DNA of 64,000 nucleotides from contig NZ_PVNO01000029.1 of the NCBI RefSeq assembly GCF_002993325.1, forward strand, positions 62,001 through 126,000, in the 5' to 3' direction. Made by a program: the position numbers and the translations under genes. Shown here in pieces: positions 1-8,180 of the stretch; position 1 is the first letter of the stretch; the number at the start of each line of letters is the position of its first letter. The notes under the pieces were generated by a model. That model did not search any database, was not told the origin of the DNA, and worked only from the letters and a program-made list of their open reading frames with translations. The stretch comes from Alteromonas gracilis. GTDB taxonomy: Bacteria > Pseudomonadota > Gammaproteobacteria > Enterobacterales > Alteromonadaceae.

Positions 1-1300
1 TAAACGCGAGCAACATCCCGATTGAAAGCGTATTTTCCATTACCAGGCTTGCACCAACATACACAACCACCAGGTTCTCAGCGCCAAATAAAAGCTGATT
101 TGAGAGGGTGCTGCCGATATTAATTTTGCCAAGGGTAATATCTTTATTTAACGTCGCTACTAGCTTGTTCTGCCAGTGTCCGTGGCGCTGCACTTCTTGT
201 CCGTAGACCCGAATAGGCAGTATAGCCCTAACGCTTTCCATAAAATGACTTTGCTCTGATGCGGCCAGGGCAATACGTTCCGTGGTAAGTCGCTTGATTA
301 GCGGCAATAGCCCTAGCCGAATACATAAATACACCAACATGATAGCGACGACGACAAGGGTAAGTTTTATCGAGTACAGCATCATTACGGCCAACGTGAC
401 CAGGGCCATGAGCCCATCCAGCAATGCGGTAACTACGCCAGTCGTTAAGAATTCTCTGATATTTGCTAGCGAGCCAAAACGTGAGACTACATCACCGATA
501 TGGCGCTTATCGAAATAATCTAGGGGAAGTGAAAGTAGGTGCTTAAATACCGACGCCGACATTTGAAGCTGAAGGCGAGAAGACACCGATAAAATAACCA
601 GTTTTCGAACGCCGCATGTAAAAGTTTCAATAATTAGAAGAAGAGCAAACCCAATAGCAAGGGCCTTTAACAGCGCTTCGTTGTTGTAAATCAGTACATC
701 ATCGACCACTGTTTGCATGTAATAAGGTGCTGCCAATGCAAATAGTTGCAACACAATGGATAGGGCGAATAAGGTGATCAGGTTGCGCTTGAACCCTGTG
801 GTGCGCGTAAAAAATTGAGAAAGTCCTAGGCGCGGCGAAGACGTTTTAGGTGAAAACGTGTCTGTAGGTGATACTTCAAGCGCAATACCTGTTATGCATT
901 TGGATGCTTTATCGAATGTGAGCTTTCTCTCCCCGAGTGCTGGGTCATGAATAGTAATCACATCACCTTTTACTTTGGTGAGTACAACGAAGTGATTCAT
1001 ATTCCAATGCAATATGGCGGGACAGGCTAGCTGCGCAAGGTGTTCCATTTCAATTTTAATGGCACGGCTTTGAAACCCAAAGTCGCTGGCAACTCGCATA
1101 ACATCCTTTAACGTACTGCCTCTAAGTGACACAGACATGGTGTGTCGCAGTGCATTGAGATCTCGCTTATCGCCGTAATATTGGGTAATCATGGCCATAC
1201 AAGCTAGTCCACACTCAGCCGCCTCGCTCTGCAAAATAACGGGAACGCGCCGCTTTGTGTGAAGCGTGGTTGAGACGAGATTCATGGTAACGCTGGTCAT
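1..1300 (-). CDS. C39-peptidase ABC exporter (partial, runs off the left edge)
   Basis: This is the N-terminal ~433 residues of an inner-membrane exporter that cleaves double-glycine-type leader peptides and transports the cargo. It was read directly from the minus strand, starting at the ATG complementary to 1298-1300. The peptidase domain occupies about residues 18-150: the Cys motif SEAAECGLACMAMI (Cys30), then a His in HWNMNHFVVL and an Asp-Pro in HDPALGERKL, which is the C39 Cys-His-Asp order. A transmembrane ABC domain follows, with several hydrophobic helices after residue ~165. The nucleotide-binding domain lies outside the window. The start sits 2 bases after the stop of the HlyD-type gene, so the two are co-transcribed. 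Family membership is firm; the cargo is unknown because no precursor peptide is visible nearby. Confidence 0.9.
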   Translation of the reverse strand, partial: MTSVTMNLVSTTLHTKRRVPVILQSEAAECGLACMAMITQYYGDKRDLNALRHTMSVSLRGSTLKDVMRVASDFGFQSRAIKIEMEHLAQLACPAILHWNMNHFVVLTKVKGDVITIHDPALGERKLTFDKASKCITGIALEVSPTDTFSPKTSSPRLGLSQFFTRTTGFKRNLITLFALSIVLQLFALAAPYYMQTVVDDVLIYNNEALLKALAIGFALLLIIETFTCGVRKLVILSVSSRLQLQMSASVFKHLLSLPLDYFDKRHIGDVVSRFGSLANIREFLTTGVVTALLDGLMALVTLAVMMLYSIKLTLVVVAIMLVYLCIRLGLLPLIKRLTTERIALAASEQSHFMESVRAILPIRVYGQEVQRHGHWQNKLVATLNKDITLGKINIGSTLSNQLLFGAENLVVVYVGASLVMENTLSIGMLLAF

Positions 1301-1302
1301 AC

Positions 1303-2556
1303 TTAAAGCTTCCCTTTAATGCTATAAATCGGTTCCATCAACCACTCCATTAAGGTGCGTTGACTGAGATGCACATCAGCAGAGAAGGTCATACCGGCTT
1401 TAAGCGAAATGTTGTTACCGTAAGCTAATATTTCGTTAGCGCTTATCTTTGCGGTGACCAGATACGCAGGTTCGTTTATGGATATCGGTACGTCGATAAG
1501 TTCGCCTGGCAGGATCAGGGAGGGAGAGATATTAGTAATTTCACCCGTCTGCACGCCAAACTTTTGATAGGGAAAAGCGTCGTAGCGAATGTGTAGGGCT
1601 TGCCCTTCACGCAAAAAGCCCGCTGAACGAACCGGTACAGCGATACGCGCCTGGATATCGGAATTGACAGGAAGTAAAGTCAGCAAAGGGCGCGCGTTGT
1701 CAACGGTGTAACCTTTCTTTACACGCAGACCAGACACTTGCCCACTGCGAGGCGCATAAATAGTTTCTTCTGCACTGCTTTTATGACTCACAATCTGCTG
1801 CTGAAGATCGCTCAGCGCGTTTTCCAAATTCGCTATCTCATTGTCCTGGCGCTTAGGTAGCGTTGCGATTTCATGTTGTAGCGTTGCAATATTTGTCTGC
1901 TCTATACGTCTGTCTTTTTTAGCCAGCGTCAGCTGTTGCTCTGCGGTCAACCGCTGAAGCGTATGGTTTTCAAAATCGGCACGGCTGATATGCCCTTTAT
2001 TTAAGAGAGATTGTGCTGTTTCCCATTGATGAAACGCCATGTTCCAATGGGTCTCAGAAAGTGCAACGATAGCGTCTAAGTCATCTAATGTGCGCTTTGC
2101 CTGTGCTAACTGGTCGCTCAAAGTTTTGGCTTGAGCAAGATGAAGTGCCCGCAGGCGAGAAATATTTTCTAACGTTCGCTCACGTTTAGCTTCAAGTTCT
2201 CTAAGCAGTTGGATGCTCACGGGATTACCTGATGCATCACTATTACTGTAATCAACCGTGATTAACGGTGTGCCTGCCTCTACTTGCTCACCATCTTGAA
2301 CTAGTACATCAATCACTTTACCTCGACGAGTATCAGAATAGAGCTTAAATACACCGTGGATAGGCTCCAGCCATCCATTTACCGAGGTCTTTCGGGCATA
2401 ACTACCCATGTTCAGGTAAATGATCACCGCAACTATCCAGACAATGAGTAGAAGGGCAATAGCCGAAAAGACAGGTTTGGGTGTCATTAAAAAACTGCCG
2501 TCGAGTGTGTTTGATTGTTCATCCACGGCTTCCTTTCTAAATAGTCCTGTTCTCAT
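1303..2556 (-). CDS. HlyD-family secretion adaptor
   Basis: This 417-residue periplasmic adaptor links the inner-membrane exporter to an outer-membrane channel. It has a short cytoplasmic N-terminus, one membrane helix near residues 30-50, and a first lipoyl/barrel half containing VLVQDGEQVEAGTPLITVD at about 90-105. A long coiled-coil hairpin rich in Leu, Glu and Gln spans roughly 125-265, followed by the second half with APRSGQVSGLRVKKGYTV and a C-terminal beta-barrel. Both length and layout fit HlyD/CvaA-type adaptors. It is the first gene of the pair, with the C39 exporter directly downstream. A putative ribosome site, AAGGAT, precedes the ATG. Upstream lies a folded leader element. No TolC-type gene is in view. 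Confidence 0.9.
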   Translation of the reverse strand: MRTGLFRKEAVDEQSNTLDGSFLMTPKPVFSAIALLLIVWIVAVIIYLNMGSYARKTSVNGWLEPIHGVFKLYSDTRRGKVIDVLVQDGEQVEAGTPLITVDYSNSDASGNPVSIQLLRELEAKRERTLENISRLRALHLAQAKTLSDQLAQAKRTLDDLDAIVALSETHWNMAFHQWETAQSLLNKGHISRADFENHTLQRLTAEQQLTLAKKDRRIEQTNIATLQHEIATLPKRQDNEIANLENALSDLQQQIVSHKSSAEETIYAPRSGQVSGLRVKKGYTVDNARPLLTLLPVNSDIQARIAVPVRSAGFLREGQALHIRYDAFPYQKFGVQTGEITNISPSLILPGELIDVPISINEPAYLVTAKISANEILAYGNNISLKAGMTFSADVHLSQRTLMEWLMEPIYSIKGKL

Positions 2557-2630
2557 CGTCTATCCTTGTACTGAGGGTCTGGTTGATTGTTATTGATGGT
2601 TAATAAGTTCTTTTTGTGTCCCGCATAGAA

Positions 2631-2716
2631 AGGTATCTGGCTGCCGCTTCCTTACTGGCTATTCATCCGTGGCATCGCAATCCGTGATGCCTCCTTTGTT
2701 GTGCTACCAGATACCT
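2631..2716 (-). ncRNA. Candidate structured leader RNA of the secretion operon
   Basis: On the minus strand, a perfect 10-bp outer stem (AGGTATCTGG paired with CCAGATACCT, plus-strand 2707-2716 and 2631-2640) encloses an inner 6-bp hairpin (GGCATC/GATGCC, 2686-2691 and 2671-2676). The inner loop carries ACGGAT (2680-2685), and a second ACGGAT follows the hairpin (2665-2670). GGA also occurs in AAAGGAGG and TAAGGAAG inside the element. It lies about 75 nt upstream of the HlyD-type start in the same orientation. Two ACGGAT copies recall the TwoAYGGAY RNA motif and also CsrA-type ANGGA sites. Both comparisons are from memory and untested. Confidence 0.5.
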
Positions 2717-2981
2717 AGTGGTCATCGTTACTGCGGTGACGGTGTTCACTTTAGATGGGCGGCTAAGTTAATGAATTTTATGAGAGGTCTATATTTTTAG
2801 AGCGCAAGTTTTATTGAGATTTGGCCCATTTTTAAATGTACTTGGCTCGATTTTAAAGGTTGATATGACGCAAAGAATTAGCAAGCGAATAAAAAGAAGT
2901 CATAGATCTGTATAAAGAATGTGCTATAAAAAACAAAGGAATATGAAAATAACACGGTAAGAATAAATAGAAGGAAGTCTC
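2717..2981. other. Divergent intergenic region, AT-rich
   Basis: This gap separates the minus-strand secretion leader from the plus-strand HMG-CoA reductase. It is AT-rich and probably holds promoters for both directions; TATAAA near 2925 is a possible -10 for the reductase. A 16-codon reading frame beginning at 2865 with an AAAGG upstream is visible but has no support as a gene. No double-glycine precursor peptide could be found on either strand. Confidence 0.4.
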
Positions 2982-4526
2982 ATGTTTGTGCCAAGCATAC
3001 TTTTGAAACAACTCTACACACGCGCAAGTCTGACCAAGACGGATAAAGGCCTCTCTTTTTCTCTAAAAAACAGATTAAAAGACGCAACCATCAAAGAGGT
3101 GAAATGGATATCCCTCGATGGCGAAAAAATTCCCGAAGAAAAAATTTCACTTCAACTTACTCCCGATTCCTGCATTTCAGTAGACGCATTGAATAAATCA
3201 GGCGGAGAACCCTTTGGTTTGCGTCAAACTATAACCGTGCATTTAGACATCGACGAGGCACCTTGTCCGGAAAAGCGAAAGCTAGGCATTTGTTTTTCTG
3301 CATCCCCTTTCGGAAAGCTCAAATTTGAGGTGGAAGATAATATAACGGCACCAGGACAACGCAGTGCGTTTATTCCTCGAGACGACATGGATGACTATGG
3401 TGAGAGCATTATAAAAACACGCCAAGAGTATTTCGAAAGTGCGACGGGCAAAAAAATTGACCATGTAGGTAAGTATTCCATCGACCCACAGGCACTTAAA
3501 GGAAATATTGAGCATTTCATTGGTGTGGCTCAAGTTCCTATTGGTATTGCAGGGCCTTTGAAAATAAACGGCGAACATGCTCAGGGGGAGTTTGTCGTGC
3601 CGCTGGCAACTACCGAGGGTACATTGGTAGCATCGTACAATCGCGGTATGAAATTGCTCAATATGAGCGGCGGCGTAACGGCTACGGTAGTGGATGATGC
3701 TATGCAGCGGGCGCCAGTATTCATTTTTGAAAATGCCCGAGGCGCCAGAGACTTTGTTAAGTGGGTCAAAAAGAATTTCGAGAAAATAAAGGAAGAAGCT
3801 GAAGCAACATCAAGTATTGCAAATCTTACCTATATCGATCACTTCCTCTCTAATAAATTCGCCTTTTTGCGCTTTAACTTTAAGACGGGTGATGCAGCAG
3901 GTCAGAACATGGTAGGCCGGGCCACTTTCGCTGCCTGCGGGTGGATCTTGGACCACTACGAAGGGATAGAGAATTTTTATCTTGAATCCAATTTCGCCAC
4001 TGATAAGAAAGCATCACAGATCAATATCATGCGCACTCGCGGTAAGCGCGTTACTGCCGAAGCAACAATTAAGCGTGAACATTTGTTAGAGGTGATGCGT
4101 GTAGAGCCTAAACAGATTGACTATCACGGTCGAGTTGCCGGTGTTGGTTCATTCTTGTCTGGTGTGAATAATACGGGTCTTCATTCGCCAAACGGCATTA
4201 CAGCTATGTTCATTGCCACAGGGCAGGACGTGGCAAACGTGTCTGAATCGTCGGCAGCAATAATGTATTCCGAGTTAACTGAAGACGGAGACTTGTATGT
4301 CTCCATCACAATACCTTCTCTTATTGTGGCCACCTATGGCGGCGGTACAGGTATCGGTACGCAGCGCGAGTGTTTAGAGCTCCTCGATTGTTACGGTCGA
4401 GATCGCGTGTATAAATTTGCGGAAATTGTAGCCTCGGTTGTGCTAGCTGGGGAGATATCGTTGGCATCAGCAATAAGCTCATCAGACTGGGTATCGTCTC
4501 ACGAACAGTACGGGCGAAATAGATAG
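2982..4526 (+). CDS. Hydroxymethylglutaryl-CoA reductase
   Basis: This enzyme reduces HMG-CoA to mevalonate. The catalytic region starts near residue 160 and shows HFIGVAQVPIGIAGPL, then Glu in PLATTEGTLV (~212), GDAAGQNMVGRATF, Lys in ATDKKASQ (~343), Asp in ATGQDVANVSE (~415), ATYGGGTGIGTQ, and a C-terminal His in SSHEQYG (~507). All four residues of the known catalytic set (Glu, Lys, Asp, His) are therefore present. The first ~110 residues are a soluble extension with no recognised domain; there are no membrane helices. The start follows an AAGGAAG ribosome site. No other mevalonate gene lies in the window, so the role of the product is unclear. The sequence style is closer to class I than to class II enzymes, which is an inference. 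Confidence 0.92.
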   Translation: MFVPSILLKQLYTRASLTKTDKGLSFSLKNRLKDATIKEVKWISLDGEKIPEEKISLQLTPDSCISVDALNKSGGEPFGLRQTITVHLDIDEAPCPEKRKLGICFSASPFGKLKFEVEDNITAPGQRSAFIPRDDMDDYGESIIKTRQEYFESATGKKIDHVGKYSIDPQALKGNIEHFIGVAQVPIGIAGPLKINGEHAQGEFVVPLATTEGTLVASYNRGMKLLNMSGGVTATVVDDAMQRAPVFIFENARGARDFVKWVKKNFEKIKEEAEATSSIANLTYIDHFLSNKFAFLRFNFKTGDAAGQNMVGRATFAACGWILDHYEGIENFYLESNFATDKKASQINIMRTRGKRVTAEATIKREHLLEVMRVEPKQIDYHGRVAGVGSFLSGVNNTGLHSPNGITAMFIATGQDVANVSESSAAIMYSELTEDGDLYVSITIPSLIVATYGGGTGIGTQRECLELLDCYGRDRVYKFAEIVASVVLAGEISLASAISSSDWVSSHEQYGRNR

Positions 4527-4552
4527 ATTGATAGAAATAAATTCGTAGTAAA

Positions 4553-4577
4553 AAGGGCTTCAAATCATGAAGCCCTT
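4553..4577 (-). terminator. Rho-independent terminator of the amidohydrolase gene
   Basis: A 10-bp stem (AAGGGCTTCA / TGAAGCCCTT) has a 5-nt loop and is followed on the minus strand by a run of five T. There is no T-run on the plus side, so it mainly serves the minus-strand gene. Confidence 0.75.
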
Positions 4578-4597
4578 ATGCTGAGAGCTAGCGTTAA

Positions 4598-7500
4598 TTA
4601 ATGCTCCCAATGATAGTGGTGCGCTTTCGCTTCAACTTCATCTGCGGTTTGCTGCGGCATAAAGGTGGCATTGTCTTGCTCAAAAAAGAACGGTTTGCGT
4701 TTTTCTTTGCTCCCCACTTCGTTCATGGTCGCTGACTCATAAACGCGGCCATTGAGTACGGTGTATTCTACGAATTCACTCTTTCTGATATCGCTAAGTA
4801 CATCGCCATCAATCACGACCAGATCAGCAAGTTTACCTTTTTCGATACTGCCAAGGTCTTTGCCCATTCCTAGGTGTTTAGCGCCATCAATCGTGCCACC
4901 GCGTAGCGCTTCCCAAGGGGTAAAGCCGCCTTGCTCCATGATCCACAGTTCCCAGTGAGCAGCTAAGCCTTCGCGTTGCCCGTGCGCACCAATATGTACA
5001 CTGACCCCATTATCTCGAAGTTCTTTGGCGTAGCTAGCTACGTTTTGATGGTTATACTGATTTTCTGGCGCAGTAGGTCTGCGAATCGCGCGGCTATCTA
5101 AAATAGTTGACGGGGTATAGCGAAGAAGGCGCGGGTTCTTCCACACTTCGGTTTTGTCGTACCAGTACTCTTCACCCATCATGCCGCCGTAAGAAACAAC
5201 AAAGGTCGGCGTGTAGCCAAATTCCGTGGCTTTCCATAGCTGAGTGACATCGCTGTAGCCTTTCTCCACAGGAATGCTGTGCTCAAGACCCGTGTGACCG
5301 TCTACCAGCATAGTCAGGTTTTGTTGAAGCTTACCGCCTCCTTCAGGCACTACCATCATCTCTTGATTTTTTGCTGCCCACAGCACTTGCTGACGCTGAT
5401 CACGACGGGGCTGGTTGTAGCTTTTCACCGAGATAGCCCCGGCTTCTTTCAAGCGCTCTACATGGAAGTATGCATCTTCATAATTGTTGATAATCGCTTT
5501 ATAACCTAGTCCTTCTGCACCGTATAAAATAGTGCCGGTGGAGTAGATACGCGGCGCAACAATATCGCCTTTACGCTGTAATTCAGCCGCAGCGAAAATT
5601 TCCGTTGTATCGTTTGAAGGGTCATGAATGGTGGTTACACCGAACGACACATTCGAGTACTGACTCCAGTTTTGCTGAGGAATAATCTCATTGCGGCCCT
5701 GTGAACCGTGCGCGTGAGCATCAACAAGCCCTGGAATAATCGTTTTACCTGAGGTGTCTATTTGCATAGCATCTTCAGGAATAGCGATGTCGCCACGTTT
5801 ACCCACCGCTTCAATACGATTGTCTTTAATGAGCACCACGCCATCTTCAATTACCTCTTGGGTATTGTCGGCGTCGCGCATGGTGACCACTTTACCGCCA
5901 ACCAACGCTTTGTAGCCAGAGGGCTTGTCAGCTTTAGTGGTGAACGACAAATCCATACCTTCAGCTACCGGCTCAGGCAACGTTTCTGCTGCGCCGTCAA
6001 CAAAGGCAAAGGCTTCATCGAGTGAACGGCTAAATAGCGTAGGGCCGTTAAACCAGCTAAGGGTTTTGTTGTCAGGCGACCACGTTAGGTATTCACCTGC
6101 GCGACTTGAGAGCTGAGTTACCGGCAGTGACGTCATATTCGGACCAATGGTAATGCGCTTACCATTTTCTACAAACGGCGCCACATAGGTTTTAAATTGG
6201 TATACGAACGCGACCCATTTTTTATCGTGAGAAAGTTTGTACTCACTTACCTTATCCGCACCGTAAAGGTGAGTTTGCTTGTCGTTGCCTTTAAGGTTAA
6301 CGCTTGAAAGTTGCGTTTCATAGTACGCTTCGCCGCCCGCTGACTCGGTGAAGTAAACCCTGTCGTCGTTACCCGCGAAATGCGCGTTATAGCCGCCATC
6401 AGAGACTTTCTCTACCGTGTCTTCTTTAAGGTCCGCGACATAAATACCTGGTTCAACCGAGTATTTAGGGTCGAGTAAATAGCCGCCAGTAAATTTGCGG
6501 AAAACCACCTTTTCGCCATCGGCAGAGAACGAAGGCTCAATGTAGTGACCAGGCTGTTGGGTAATGACTTTTCCTTTACCACCACGGGCAGATACCACGC
6601 GAACAGTGCCTAATTCTTGGTCATTCCATGTGGTATAAACAATCGACTTTCCATCGTTAGAAAAACGCGGATAGTATTCGTCGTGATCGTTTTGTTTAGT
6701 TAAACGCTTAATTTTGCCTGACTTCACGTCGCGCACATAAAGTTTACCTAACGCTTGGAAGAGTACGGTTTTACCGTTCGGCGACATTTGCGACCAGCGA
6801 ATCATACGAACGTCAAATTCATCAGGGGCTACATCAACGTTAAAGCGCAGGGCATCTGCATATTTCACGGTGCCTTCAACGGTTACGTCCATGGTGCTGG
6901 TGGTTTTGTCTTTCACGTTGATAGTGTGGAACTTACCACCTGTCCAATATACAATTTTGCTGCTGTCTGGCATCCAGTCGAAGTAAGCAAAATAGCCTTC
7001 CGAGCCAAAGCCTTCTTGCATATCTCGCTCAAGTTCCAACGTAAGCGGAGTTTCTACCCCTGTCTTTATGTCTTTAATGAAAAGCGCTGTTCTGTCTTTA
7101 ACACGGCGCACGAAAGCAATGTATTTTCCGTCTGGTGAAGGTGTGGGTACAACGGCACCGCCTGTACCGCTAATATAGCGGCTCTCTTCGCCGGTTTCGC
7201 GATCGTAGCGAGTGATAGCAAAAATGCCTTCTAGCGGGTCGCGATTATATTCGAAACGGGCGCCCGGAACGGTGTTTTCGGTGAAATATATATACTTACC
7301 GTCATGAGAAAATACAGGGTCGGCAATGTTTTGCTGGTCGCGTTTTCCGCTGTTACGGGCTTTAATTTGAAGTCCGTCGCCACCTGATTTGTGATACATC
7401 CAAATCTCGCCTGCTGGAATACTGCGGCTAGACATAATGCCTTTGGTTACCACTAAATATTCGCCGTCGGGGCTCCATTTAGGTGAGTGTATGAGATTGC

Positions 7501-7933
7501 TTTTTTCTTTGGTTATTTGGCGAAGGTTGCTGCCGTCAATATCCATAACCCACACGTTACTTAACCCATCTTGATCCGAGATAAACGCAATTTGCTTACC
7601 GTCAGGAGAAATGGAAGGGTGAATATTCCACGCGAAGTCTTGAGTAAGTGGCGTCGCATCACCACCTTTTGTGCTCACTTTGTAAAGATCGCCGAGCATG
7701 TCGAAAACCATAAACTCGCCATTTGGCGCCACGTCTAAGCTAGACCACGTGGTTTCATTGGTTTTGATAGTAACTTCGTTTAATGCATAAGGCGGGTTGT
7801 TAACGTCCCACTTTTCAGATTCATTTTCTGTCTTTTCTTCACCGTCGTTTTGGGCATATGCAATAGGTGCTGCACTTAAGCCCAACGCGCTTACCAGCGC
7901 TATGGCTAGCAAATTTTTCTTTGTTGTTATCAT
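4598..7933 (-). CDS. Secreted beta-propeller / amidohydrolase fusion protein
   Basis: This 1111-residue exported protein starts with a clear signal peptide (charged MITTKKN, hydrophobic core, PIAYAQ cleavage region). Residues ~60-660 contain repeated TolB/WD40-like propeller blades with recurring motifs such as SPDGKQIAFISD, SPDGKYIAFVRR and SNDGKSIVYTTW. The C-terminal ~430 residues are an amidohydrolase: IIPGLVDAHAHGSQG (metal-binding His pair, ~737), then GHTGLEHSIP, HIGAHGQREG and GSIEKGKLADLVVIDGDV, the typical end of the barrel fold. Such two-part proteins occur in marine gammaproteobacteria and are usually labelled amidohydrolase or imidazolonepropionase-like. The substrate is unknown. 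It is transcribed alone and ends at a strong terminator. Confidence 0.85.
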   Translation of the reverse strand: MITTKKNLLAIALVSALGLSAAPIAYAQNDGEEKTENESEKWDVNNPPYALNEVTIKTNETTWSSLDVAPNGEFMVFDMLGDLYKVSTKGGDATPLTQDFAWNIHPSISPDGKQIAFISDQDGLSNVWVMDIDGSNLRQITKEKSNLIHSPKWSPDGEYLVVTKGIMSSRSIPAGEIWMYHKSGGDGLQIKARNSGKRDQQNIADPVFSHDGKYIYFTENTVPGARFEYNRDPLEGIFAITRYDRETGEESRYISGTGGAVVPTPSPDGKYIAFVRRVKDRTALFIKDIKTGVETPLTLELERDMQEGFGSEGYFAYFDWMPDSSKIVYWTGGKFHTINVKDKTTSTMDVTVEGTVKYADALRFNVDVAPDEFDVRMIRWSQMSPNGKTVLFQALGKLYVRDVKSGKIKRLTKQNDHDEYYPRFSNDGKSIVYTTWNDQELGTVRVVSARGGKGKVITQQPGHYIEPSFSADGEKVVFRKFTGGYLLDPKYSVEPGIYVADLKEDTVEKVSDGGYNAHFAGNDDRVYFTESAGGEAYYETQLSSVNLKGNDKQTHLYGADKVSEYKLSHDKKWVAFVYQFKTYVAPFVENGKRITIGPNMTSLPVTQLSSRAGEYLTWSPDNKTLSWFNGPTLFSRSLDEAFAFVDGAAETLPEPVAEGMDLSFTTKADKPSGYKALVGGKVVTMRDADNTQEVIEDGVVLIKDNRIEAVGKRGDIAIPEDAMQIDTSGKTIIPGLVDAHAHGSQGRNEIIPQQNWSQYSNVSFGVTTIHDPSNDTTEIFAAAELQRKGDIVAPRIYSTGTILYGAEGLGYKAIINNYEDAYFHVERLKEAGAISVKSYNQPRRDQRQQVLWAAKNQEMMVVPEGGGKLQQNLTMLVDGHTGLEHSIPVEKGYSDVTQLWKATEFGYTPTFVVSYGGMMGEEYWYDKTEVWKNPRLLRYTPSTILDSRAIRRPTAPENQYNHQNVASYAKELRDNGVSVHIGAHGQREGLAAHWELWIMEQGGFTPWEALRGGTIDGAKHLGMGKDLGSIEKGKLADLVVIDGDVLSDIRKSEFVEYTVLNGRVYESATMNEVGSKEKRKPFFFEQDNATFMPQQTADEVEAKAHHYHWEH

Positions 7934-8180
7934 AATAATGTTTCCAAGTGCTTGTTATTTATTTTCTGTCGGCATCAGAGTACATGAACTCACTTACTGG
8001 TTTGTACCCTTCATTTGTAAATTTGAAGTTAATCTTACTGCAAAGCGGGCGAGATTAATTTAGCTGATGCGATTGTAGGTATAATTTTAACGTTCAGTTA
8101 TCCTTTCATCACTGTCAATGATGCTTGTCTATTACAGCAATAGCCGCTAATTTCGTAACAAGCTATTAACAACGAATTGT

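Noticed and set aside
2631..2716. Cyclic-di-GMP-I riboswitch
   Set aside because: Stem arrangement and the conserved tetraloop-receptor parts of that class are not present.
2865..2915. 16-codon plus-strand frame with AAAGG upstream
   Set aside because: Too short and without conservation evidence; probably chance in an AT-rich gap.
3282..3578. 98-residue minus-strand frame inside the HMG-CoA reductase gene
   Set aside because: Antisense shadow of a real coding region with all catalytic motifs.
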